The notes under the pieces: model-generated
The model's input: only the letters and a program-made list of their open reading frames with translations
What the model was told of the DNA's origin: nothing
Databases searched by the model: none
Shown here: in pieces, positions 34,440-44,474 of the stretch
Position numbering within the stretch: position 1 is the first letter of the stretch
Layout of the letters: the number at the start of each line of letters is the position of its first letter
Made by a program: the position numbers and the translations under genes
DNA from: Ariolimax columbianus
Taxonomy: Eukaryota > Mollusca > Gastropoda > Stylommatophora > Arionidae
NCBI GenBank assembly: GCA_036924085.1
Contig: JAVGWX010000003.1
Coordinates: forward strand, 124,524,474-124,588,473
Length of the DNA: 64,000 bases
Direction: 5' to 3'

Positions 34440-35023
34440 CTGAGTCTACTATGAGTTAAGTTTACTATTTGTTCCTTATATGTTGATTTGTTAGTTTAGT
34501 ATTGTTGTCCCTGATGAAGGCATATTGGTCGTAACGTAGGTTTTGTTTGTGTTCTCGTCTCGGTGCGGTATCTTCTTCTTCTTCCTCGTTCGTTCTCAAT
34601 CTCCCACTTCCAAACCATGAAAGGGTAAGTAGGAGAATGTAGTCCAGAGAACGGACTGCGTTGTGTTATAGTTTACAGTTTGGCTGCGATATTTGCACCT
34701 TTCGGTCCAACACGTCCGACTTCAGCAAACATTTTTTGAGTACCGGGTATGCATTCCCTCTTCGATCCCTTCTCCTTAGCCAGTCTGCCCTGCTGCATCC
34801 TGTTATCCAGGATCATCGCGTGGAGGTATAGAAGGGTCTTGGCAGCTATGGTACGCTGGCCCTGACGCTAGCAGTCAGCTATGGGTCGTTGACCACTGCA
34901 GCTCATGCGCTGCTCAGCATCTTGATCTCGGTGCGGTATCTGACCATACCCATTTCCCATTTTTAAATTTTGATTAAACTCAACTTTAATCAACTTTTAC
35001 ATTTTTGTTCATGTTTTTTTTCC
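34440..35023 (+). mobile_element. Penelope-like terminal repeat, split by a SINE
   Basis: Shares with 38211-38496 the string from CTTATATGTTGATTTGTTAG through TTGTCCCTGATGAA, CGTAACGTAGG and TCTCGGTGCGGTATCT to a T-rich terminus ending CATG(T)nCCC. SINE-B (34574-34925) interrupts it within CTCGGTGCGGTATCT. Assignment to Penelope-like elements is inference from the second copy's architecture and the hammerhead-like motif. Confidence 0.55.
34574..34925 (-). mobile_element. SINE-B copy, GAA-tailed
   Basis: Complete-looking copy; target duplication TCTCGGTGCGGTATCT at 34558-34573 and 34926-34941 (16 bp, identical). Confidence 0.93.
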
Positions 35024-35039
35024 CCATTACCCGCAAAAG

Positions 35040-35990
35040 GTCAGCTTATAGAGGCTGGGGCGATTTTAAATTGTTTCTGGAGTTGCCATGCCAACACTGA
35101 AAGACGTGATTCTAGTATTGGGTTTGTCGTCCGATCCTGCCTGGTCCGAGAGCCCGCTGTGCTTCCCAAGGACGTCAATGATCGGCTATTGTCTCTTCGG
35201 CTCTCACTGGGCCGGGTGTGCTGTGCTACATTGCATATGCCTCGACAATGACCAACACTGAGGTGATAAAGGAACATTCAACGAGAATCTCCACACCCTC
35301 ATTATGTCCGTTCCCCAGTCCGATAAAGCTCGTAGTCCTTGGAGATTTTAATGATCTAGTCGGCCTCGACCATCATTTCTGAAGGAGTACTTGGGGCAAA
35401 CAACATGGGAAAGTGCAACAATAATGGCCAACTATAGCTGAACCTATGTGTCCTTAATGGCCTCTATATCACAAATACCATATCTCGTCTGCCACCCGAA
35501 AAAACTGCATCAAAGAGGTACCCTCGATCTATGCAGTGGCGTCTCATCGACTATGTTATCACTCGAGGGAAGGATAGACTGGGCGTTGGGTCATCAGACT
35601 AGTAGAAATTTTCGATGACAATGACGCAGCTATGAACATCCTAATGGATGAAAACAAAGCACCGACTGCTCAGACTACTCCAAAACAATCCCTCCTCATC
35701 ATCCTAAAATAATGCATTCGACAATTATAAAAATAATACCCCTCACTATGTGGCACTACTTAAAGGACAGGTAGCAGCTGGAAAAAAAAACAACTTTCAA
35801 ACTCTGCGATATGAAAGAACTAAAGTGTGCAGCCTTCTTAAATATAGACAAATATTATTGGTCTAAGTGTGAGGACCATGTCTGGAAAGAGGAAGAGGGC
35901 TATTGAACAAAAGGTGAACTGTTGTTCCTCCTTCCGAGAGCAGTCATCAATGTGTTGGAATCACCTGACTATGATTAAGTAAAATATTAA
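35040..35990 (+). mobile_element. LINE relic, endonuclease domain
   Basis: Pieces of an AP-type endonuclease: IGFVVRSCLVREPAVLPKDV and NDRLLSLRLSLG (35120-35215), a damaged LGDFN-like strand near 35338, then LNGLYITNT and RLIDYVITRGKDRLG at 35545-35583, matching the NxIDYV motif near the end of such domains. Stops and frameshifts throughout; no RT follows. Confidence 0.7.
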
Positions 35991-36264
35991 CCTACATGTT
36001 TGCTTTCCAAGAAATATAAGTTTCCATCACCTTGGGCAAACTGTCCTATTCAGAGCCACCCCAATCGGCTAGAAGATGTATCTTGGAACTGAATTATAAT
36101 CATTTATTGTTTGCTCCGGCATCTATTTATAAAACTGAACCAATCCATCTGAGGTATGTGCTTTATTTGTTCTATATATCATGTGCTTTTACATTTTCAC
36201 ACATTTTTTCTACGAAACACAGAGTTATTTTTTGCAGCTCCTTAAACACACGTTTATTTTCATT

Positions 36265-39200
36265 CATGGCACTTGGAATGTTAGTGCACTATCAGTGCAA
36301 TTGGGAAAATAAAAGAACTGACCTATGAGATGGATAGATACTACTGGAATGTGCATGGCATATGTGAAGCGCGTTGGAAAAATTTCGGAGAAAACACCAC
36401 AGAAGAAGCTCACAAGTTTTATTACAATGGAAGACCTGACAAACACCTTCATGGTGTCGGAATGCTGGTGCACAAAGACACAGCCTGTTGTGTATTGGGT
36501 TGCCGTCCAGTATCAAGCCGATTGCTCAGTATACGACTAAATGATAAGCCCTTCAATGTCACGGTGATACAATGCTATGCGCCTACCTCAGATTACGAGG
36601 ACAGCGAGGTTGAGAGCTTCTACGAGGCTTTGGTGAATGAGGTACCGAAGAAGGATATACTGTTGGTACAAGGAGATTGGAATGCCAAAATTGGAGAAGA
36701 CATGGTACGTGACTGGAAAGGCACATGTGAAGCATATGGAAAAGTGACCACGAATGATAGAGGACTGAGACTCTTAGAATTTGCGCATTACAATAAGCTG
36801 ATAGTAGCGAATACGCTGGGACTACATAAAATGTCGAGACGGTGGAACACAGCCCAAATAGTACGCTTCATAGTCAAATAGACTATATTTTGGACCAAAG
36901 GAGATTCAGATCTAGCGTCAATAGCTCCCGGACAAGAAGTTTTCCAGGGGCCGATATAGGGAGCGACCACGACTTAGTGCTGATGACCATGCATCTCAGA
37001 CTAAAGAAAGTTCTGAAAAGAGAGATATCTAGACTGAGATTTGAATTGGTGAAGTTGAAATGCCCGGATGTAGTGGAGACCTTTGGAGCGGTGATTGGGG
37101 GACTATTCGCACCTCTCTTGGTTCTAAACGAGGAGGCAGATGTTGAGACGATGACTGAAGCCTTGAATTCGGCATTAATCTCCACGGCATCTGAGGTTCT
37201 AGGTAGGTGCAGGAATAAGAAGAAAGCATGGATCACGAGTGAAATACTGGATTTATGTGACAAGAGACGACAAATGAAGAGAGCGAAGAAAACACTAGAT
37301 GGGATTCAGCGATATAGAGAGATAAATGGAACAATAAAGACCAAGATGAAACAGGCCAAGGTGGAATGGATAACGGCTCAGTACGCAAATATCGAACAAA
37401 CTCTGGGAAGAAATGATGCCAATGGAGCATATAAATTAGTCAAGGACTTAGTAAGACATGTAGAAAGTCGAAATACAACGATTCAGGACAAGAGGGGGAA
37501 ATGTCTCACAGAAGCTCAAGACATTCGTGAGCGCTGGACAGAGTACTGTTCGGAGCTATATAAGCATGAAGGTCGAGGTGACCCAAGCAATGCAATGTCT
37601 CCTGAAGTGAGTCTGATAGAGAAAAATCAAACGATTACAAGGGAAGAAGTATATGAAGCCGTGCAAATGCTGAAGAGAGGGAAGGCTGTAGGTGTGGATA
37701 ATATCCCAGCAGAGCTCCTACAAGTGGGAGGTGAGGCAACAATTAATACCCTGACATACATCTGCAATATAATTTGGCATACAGGAGAGTGGCCCACCTG
37801 CTGGACAAAATCAGTCATTATACCACTGCCTAAATCAGGAAACCTAAATATGTGTCAGAACTATCGAGCAATCAGTCTGATAAGTCATCCAAGTAAAGTT
37901 CTATTGAGAATTAGACTTAACAGACTGAATCCACAGGCGGAAAATATCATTGCCGAAGAACAAGCGGGCTTTCGAGCGGGAAGGAGTACCATCGAGCAGA
38001 TATTTAATCTTCGGCTACTGAATGAGAAGTACTCAGAGTATCATCAACAACTCTACCATGCCTTCATTGACTTTAAAAAGTCGTTTGACAGAGTGTGGCA
38101 TGCGACGCTATGGTCAACAATGAGGCATTATAAGTTCAACAGTGGATGTGTATAATGGGAAAAAAACATGGAAAAAAACAGTATCAAGTTTTTTTTCATG
38201 TTTTTTTCCCATTATACACATCAACAGAACCGCTGCAGCCTCGCCTTATTTTAATTATATATTTTATTTGTACCACCATTGCTGCTACTACTCGTTATCG
38301 TGTGTCGTCTTACCTTCCATCTTATATGTTGATTTGTTAGTTCAGTGTTGTTGTCCCTGATGAATGCCTATTGGTCGTAACGTAGGTTTTGTTTGTGTTC
38401 TCGTCTCGGTGCGGTATCTGACCATACCCATTTTTAAATTTTGATTAAGCTCAACCTTAATCAACTTTTACTAGTTTTTTTTCATGTTTTTTTCCCAAGT
38501 TCAACAGTGATATTGTGAGGGTAATTGCAAAGCTTTATAAGCAGGCGACAAGCGCTGTCTCAGTAGAGGGAACGCTAGGCGATTGGTTCCGTGCGACGGT
38601 GGGTGTGCGACAGGGATGTATACTCTCCCCCACACTCTTCAATATATTTTTGGAGAGAATAATGGAGACGACCTTAAAAGGACATGTTGGAACGGTTAAA
38701 ATAGGTGACAGACTTATCACAAACTTCCGCTTTGCTGATGATATTGATGTATTGGCAGGAACAGAAAGGGAACTCCAGGAGTTGATTGGTAGATTGGATA
38801 GAACGGCCCTGAGTTTTGGTTTGGAAATAAATGCAGATAAAACAAAGCTCATGACCAATAACGTTGCAGGGTTTCAACTGTAATAGAGGCGAATGGGCAG
38901 GAACTTGAGGTGGTAAAACGTTACAAAAATATGGGATCATTGATCAGCGAAGAGGGTTCGAAGCCAGAGGTAATTGCAAGAATATCACAAACAACAGCGG
39001 CGCTGATTCGGCTGAAACCTATATGGCAAGACAAGCGCCTCGCCCTCGGCATAAAAGTCAGACTAATGCGCTCTTTGGTGCTATCAATATTTCTGTATGC
39101 CTACGAGACCTGGACCATTTCAGCAGATATCCAGGGCAGGATACATGCAATGGAAATGAGGTGCTATAGAAAACTCCTAATTATTACATATAAAGATCGT

Positions 39201-39540
39201 GTCACGGACGTAGAAATCCGTCAGAGAGTTGAAGACGCTATTTGTCCTTTTGAAGATCTGTTCACAGCTATCAAAAGGCGAAAGATGGCCTGGTGAGGGC
39301 ACGTAGCGAGGTCCAACGGATTTACCAACTCGATACTCTTTGGGTCCGTACCGGGACAGAGAGGGCGAGGACGTCCAAGGAAGAGATGGGTGGACAACAT
39401 CACTGAGTGGTCAGGCCTTCGTCCCGGTGGGATACGTCAGGCGGCGACAGACAGAGAGGGTTGGCGTGGATGTCTTCATGTGTGTCCCAACGACCTGATG
39501 GGTTACGGGATGAACCGAACTGAACTGAAACACACGAACT
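36265..39540 (+). mobile_element. RTE-like LINE, nearly complete but broken
   Basis: An APE endonuclease starts at TWNVSAL near 36270, with QGDWNAKIG (about 36670-36700) and SQIDYIL...GSDHDLVL (36872-36985). The reverse transcriptase covers GKAVGVDNIPAELL (37680), QAGFRAGRSTIEQI (37962), FIDFKKSFDRVWH (38064; Asp present) and FADDID (38731). The C-terminus has GHVARSNGFTN (39296) and GRGRPRKRWVDNI (39363). Frames break near 36850, at a 352-bp insertion (38145-38496), near 38880 and at a stop near 39294. No RNase H domain is present. It is the most intact LINE in the window. Confidence 0.88.
38145..38496 (+). mobile_element. Penelope-like terminal-repeat insertion with 5' hairpin
   Basis: Inserted in the LINE RT region with identical 13-bp flanks AAGTTCAACAGTG (38132-38144 and 38497-38509). 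It begins with a 35-bp inverted repeat (38145-38179 against 38188-38222, one mismatch, 8-bp loop). The T-rich string ending CATGTTTTTTTCCC closes the right arm (38189-38210) and recurs at the 3' end (38474-38496). The body contains CCTGATGAATGCC...GGTCGTAACG. Short inverted 5' extensions and partial terminal repeats are known for Penelope-like elements; no coding part is present. Confidence 0.65.
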
Positions 39541-40320
39541 ACATTACGAAAGGGCATTATGTGGAACCTAATGTAGAAAAAAATTTCAGAATTTGGGAAA
39601 CGCCTTTGCCTGAAGAACAAAAAAATCTACAGTTAATTATTTTCTTACGAGACAAAATAATTTCCTTGTTAACAAAAATCAAAAGAACTAGTCACTGTAA
39701 GAAACTGGCACTATCTGACACAATGTTAATTATTAAGTCATTAGGACATTGAAAAGATAAGTTCACGTGGAAAAAATCGCGCTAATCAGTCTAAGGGTTC
39801 ATTCAGATAGCGCCAATTGACGGCAACCCTTGTAAAACGGACAAAAGTTGACACATGAAAGTTTCGTAATTTAGTATACAGTCTTTTAACAGGGTTTTCC
39901 CGTCCGTAGGCCCATGATTAGTTGATAAGATGCGCTATATTTAGATCAGAGACACATAACTTCCGGGTCATGAAAGATAAGTTTGTACCCAGAAGTCCAT
40001 AACAAGAAACGGCAATATCAAACTCTGCTTTTGTTTGAATGAGACGACATTTCGCTAATCTTAGCTGTGTGAGTACTAATAGTAGTTTCGCTTAGAAATA
40101 TCAGTTATAACCTTTTCAGACATGTCTTTTTAAAAAGTCATGAAATGTTAGTTGTCTGAGTGAAATGAGGTCTATTCTATCTATACTAATACTATATAAA
40201 CTTATTATAACCATTTTGGCATTGGCATTAGTATTAGTATTACTATTATTATTAGTACTATATTATTCATATAGTATAATGTATTAGTATTACTATTATT
40301 AGTAAGAAGTAATTTAATTA
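39541..40320. other. Intergenic, nothing recognised
   Basis: AT-rich. 40190-40320 is a degenerate (ATT)n-like patch. No gene seen. Confidence 0.5.
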
Positions 40321-40324
40321 GTAA

Positions 40325-41780
40325 GTACGTAGACTTAACTTAACATAACTTAACTTAACATCTTTATACTGGTTTAGAAGACCCTGCAGAGTCTGTATAC
40401 AACCAGTTACATTTACATCACCTTGCTCTAAAATCTATGCGCATCCAGTTTATTCTTAAATGCATTAACTGTCCCTGCCTCCACTACCTCCCCTGGCAAT
40501 GCATTCCAAGCAGATACCACTCTCTGACTAAAAAAATATTTCCTAATATCTAACCTGGACCTCTCTTTAATCAGCTTGTAGCTATGCCCTCGTGTTATTG
40601 TAGGTGGCTGTATTTAAAAAAAAACTTGTTATAGTCTAATTTATCGATTCCTCTGATCATCTTATAAACCTGTATTAAGTCACCACGAATTCTTCTCTCT
40701 TCGAGACACTGTAGGCCGGCTTTTCTGAGTCGTTCCTCATAACTGTAATTCTGGAATCCCACTATCATCTTTGTCGCTCTTTTTTGTATTCTTTCTAGCA
40801 TGTTTATGTCCCCTCTATGATAAGGACTCCACACCTGTACACAGTACTCCAATCTAGGTCTAACTAAAGCTTTATACAGTTTGACGATCACTTCCTTGCT
40901 CCTATGTTTAATATTTCTTTTTATCATACCTAACATTGCATTTGCCTTTTTCACTGCTACCTTAACTTGCTCACTCACCTTTCCTGTATGATCTATTATA
41001 ACCCCTAGGTCCCTTTCCTTATCTATCTTTCTAATATTGTTTTCTCCCATTCTGTAATTATGTTCCATATTGGATCTACCCATGTGGATGACTGTACATT
41101 TATCTACATTAAACTCCATTTGCCAGCTTACAGACCATTCTCGAATTTTATCTAAATCCGACATCAATATATCCACCTCCGCTTTAGATGAGACACTACT
41201 GCATAGTTTTGTGTCATCAGCAAATTTTGCAATCATGGATCTCATATCAATGTCCAAATCATTTATATATATCAAGAACAAAATTGGTCCCAAAACCGAG
41301 CCCTGTGGCACACCACTTTTCACTTCACTCCACTCAGAGTACTCCTTATTTATGCCCACCCTCTGCCTTCTTCCCGTTAACCAATTTTCAATCCATTTGG
41401 CAACTTCGCCACCTATTCCATGTGATTTTAACTTTCGAAATAATCTTTGATGAGGTACTCTATCAAAGGCCTTTGCAAAGTCTAGATAAATAACATCCAC
41501 TGGCTCCCCTTTATCTATGATTTTAGTAACCTCCTCCATGAATTCTAATAGATTTGTTAAGCATGATCTCCCTCTAGTAAACCCATGCTGACTATTTCTA
41601 ATTAGATTAAATTTGTCTAAATGCATTACAATGTTTTCTTTGATTATTGACTCTAACAATTTACAGACTATGCTCGTTAAACTCACCGGTCTATAATTTG
41701 CCGGATCTGATTTTTTGCCTTTTTTGAATCAGGGGATCACTCCTGCATCTTTCCAATCCCGTGGAACAATTCCAATTCAA
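40325..41780 (-). mobile_element. CR1-like LINE, 5'-truncated, RT ORF open
   Basis: A 363-codon minus-strand frame (41686-40595) covers RT domains from SLTSIVCKLLESIIKE through YLDFAKAFDRVPH (first catalytic Asp at residue 69), SGVPQGSVLGPILF (124-137), YINDL and FADD (155-158) to a C-terminus with RPRLEYCVQVWSPYHRGD. Sequence of the previous RT block, ANYRPVSL, lies just upstream across a frameshift. The 3' end is a TTAAG repeat (40335-40360). No endonuclease remains. Sister fragments lie at 8640-9345, 17491-17545 and 51620-52022. Confidence 0.9.
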
Positions 41781-41797
41781 TATATATATATAGATCT

Positions 41798-42136
41798 GGG
41801 ATCAAGATGCTGAGCAGTGCATGAGCTGAAGTGGTCAGCGACCCATAGCTGACTACTAGCGTCAGGCCAGTGAACCAGAGCTGCCAAGACCCTTCTACAC
41901 CTCCATGCGTTGATCCTGGATAACAGGGCAGACTGGCTAAGGAGAAGACATCGAAGAGGGAATGCTAACCCAAAACTCAAAAATGCTTGCTAAAGTCGGA
42001 TGTGTTGGACCGAAAGGTGCAAATATCGCAGTCAAGCTGTAAACTATGATACAACGTATTTCGTTTTCTGGACTAAATTCTGCTACTTAAGCCCTTTCAG
42101 AGTTTTGTAACGGGAGATTGAGAACCAAGCCAAGCC
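41798..42136 (+). mobile_element. SINE-B copy, AAGCC-type tail
   Basis: Begins GGGATCAAGATGCTGAGCAG and ends GAACCAAGCCAAGCC. Target duplication ATATATAGATCT at 41786-41797 and 42137-42148, next to the 5' end of the CR1-like LINE. Confidence 0.93.
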
Positions 42137-42926
42137 ATATATAGATCTAATAAATGTTATATCTATTCTATAAAATAATTATTAGTCTAGATTCTAATAA
42201 TAGATTTTTAATTTCTTTCTATTAAAATTGAAATTTGTTGTGACTTAAAGTTTCTTCACAGTGATACACTACATAGGATGTAGTGAGCCTCATGCACAAC
42301 CCTCATTAGATTAGTAAAATGATTAAGTAGAAGCCTTTTACAACAATTCCTGGCAGGTTATGATATCACAATTTGTATTTCTTTGTGAGAAAAATCTTCA
42401 CGCAATTAATATTATCAATCAATTAATAAAAACTTCTGAGCTCTCTGCCTGGACTGATTCTGGGGAGCATATGTGATACGGCCATGTCCCCAACAAATAT
42501 TTGCCACGTCTGACTATCTAGTGCCAACTGCTTAAGGTCTGGCCACAACCTTTTTTTTTTCTAGTTACCTTGGTCTGCACTATGGTCTTCTGCCCTTGTG
42601 GATTCCAGAACAGAGACTGTTTGATAATGCTGTCAGTGAGCTTCCTTATTTTAAGAAACAAAAATGTGTTTCAAAGCACATGCGTTCTCTTCACTTCAAA
42701 TACCACTATCTGGTTCGCTGCCATAGGTCCACATTACATGACTTTATCATATCATTCAAACCAATTTGGTGAAGACACCTTTTTATGAAAGTTTGCATTT
42801 TCTTATAGAAGTCTTCTTTTTAGACTAGGTTACAAAGCCATACATATAAGAGGATGGATTTTACATTTTAGTCAAAGATTTGCAATTATGTTGAGGACCT
42901 AATTGTCTTTGATTTACATTAGTTCT
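42137..42926. other. Intergenic, nothing recognised
   Basis: AT-rich unique-looking DNA. Confidence 0.5.
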
Positions 42927-43472
42927 AATGATTTAAGAGCAGCACTCTGTCAAGTATGCCAGCAGTCCACACCAAAAAGGGTAGTGGTGCAGTGGGTTCC
43001 ATCCCACTGCAACATCCAAGGCAACGAGGAGGCAGACAGACTGGCAAAACTACCACAACCAGATACTAGTATGACATACGAAGAGTCAAAACGGCTTATT
43101 AGAGCTAGATACATGACCAAATGGGAAACCGAACATACTGGCTACACAAAAAACGATGCCTATTACCAGTTGAACAGAAGAGAGCAGGTCGTGGTCTTCA
43201 GACTTTGCACTGGCCACAATAGACTGAGGTACCACCTATTCAACAAATTGAAGATAGGTGGCACTGACGAATGCCCGTGTGGTACCGGGAAAATGACCGC
43301 TGAGCATTTCCTGCAAAACTGCCCGACATACGAGGATCAGAGAGAGCAGATGTTGCCATCACCAGTGGCAACACTAGACAAGCTCTATGGTAGTGTCGAC
43401 AGCCTCAGGATGACCGCTGCTTTTTTTGAAAAAATAATGGTTGCTGTCTGACTGCGTACAATGAAGAAGAAG
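42927..43472 (+). mobile_element. LINE I-A copy, 5'-truncated
   Basis: Covers the RNase H exit (VVVQWVPSHCNIQGNEEAD), the NRREQVVVFRLCTGHNRLRY region and the CPCGTGKMTAEH...C segment, ending TCTGACTGCGTACAATGAAG with a short GAA tail. Target duplication ACATTAGTTCT at 42916-42926 and 43473-43483. The frame is open over 182 codons but lacks the RNase H core. Confidence 0.92.
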
Positions 43473-43579
43473 ACATTAGTTCTGCAATGCCTTGAAAGCA
43501 CTTCATGCTTTAGTATACGTAATGTCACATCCTTATTGATATCACTAATTGTGTATATATATCAACTACTAAGTTATAT

Positions 43580-43850
43580 AAAACAAGTTCAAATTCATCT
43601 AAGTTCGCCAACATAACTGGACTGGCGCTAAAAGCATTCAGTCTCGTAATTGTGTCTTTCCACAGTGAATTTGCAGCCCCAATTGTGGCTTGATGTCTCA
43701 GAAAGTGTAGTAATTTTCTTCTGTAGCTGATCACAGCCATAATGCAAAACAGTCAAGTCATCGACAAAGTGTACATCATGAAGTTGCTTTATTGTAGTAT
43801 TAAAATATCTCCCATGTAGGACCAATGTCTGTGTGTCTGTCTGTCTGTTT
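43580..43850 (-). mobile_element. LINE relic, RT active-site fragment
   Basis: The minus strand reads VHFVDDLTVLHYGCDQLQKK and LSETSSHNWGCKF, resembling the FADD box and following helix of RTE-like RTs. Confidence 0.55.
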
Positions 43851-44268
43851 ATCCACCTCTTCTAATATTTTTCTAATCATGAGAAGCAGTTTGGACTCCA
43901 GTCTTCGTCCATGAGGACAGGAGCAAGTCCTTGGTAAGGCATAGGCTGCTTCTATCAGAGGTAAAATAAAAAAAGTAAGTACAGTTCATGTGGACTGCAG
44001 TGACAAGCAGCCTTAATTCCGCAATCTCACAAACCCTCCCAATGGACAACATTTGAGTTAATCACATGAACCCATCTGATGGTGTAAAAGTCAATGAGTT
44101 AACACAAGAAGAAGAAGACATCAACAATGGGAATAAACATCACAGTGATAGTTTAAAAATAAAAACACCTGCAAGTGTAAAATAATCACCATCTATTCCT
44201 TTTCTGTTCATCTTATTTGTGCAGGTTTTACACAAGGATCATATTTACTTGGCCAGAAATTGTTAAAG

Positions 44269-44474
44269 ATGGTTTGGAAACTCAGTGACTTGTGCCTTAA
44301 ATGTGTGGATCAAAACTTGGCCAGTTATCCAAATCTTGGATCAACACTCCCAAATATATACAAAGAAATCCTTATTCAGCGACTTGCCTGCCATGATCAT
44401 TTCTTCCCTGACCATTTGATGCACATTAGCAACAGTCTTTTCACGTCCACACTGAGGCACATACATTTGAAAGG
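44269..44474 (+). CDS. LRR gene, first exon seen
   Basis: Ends AAAGG before GTTAGT. Encodes MVWKLSDLCLKCVDQNLASY to HIHLKG. Frame open without stop back to 44225 after a GTGCAG, so this may be an internal exon. Its donor region is duplicated by a 43-bp insertion. Confidence 0.65.

Noticed and set aside
36265..39540. Host endonuclease-reverse transcriptase gene
   Set aside because: Domain order, frameshifts and repeated relatives in the window show a RTE-like retrotransposon, not a host gene.
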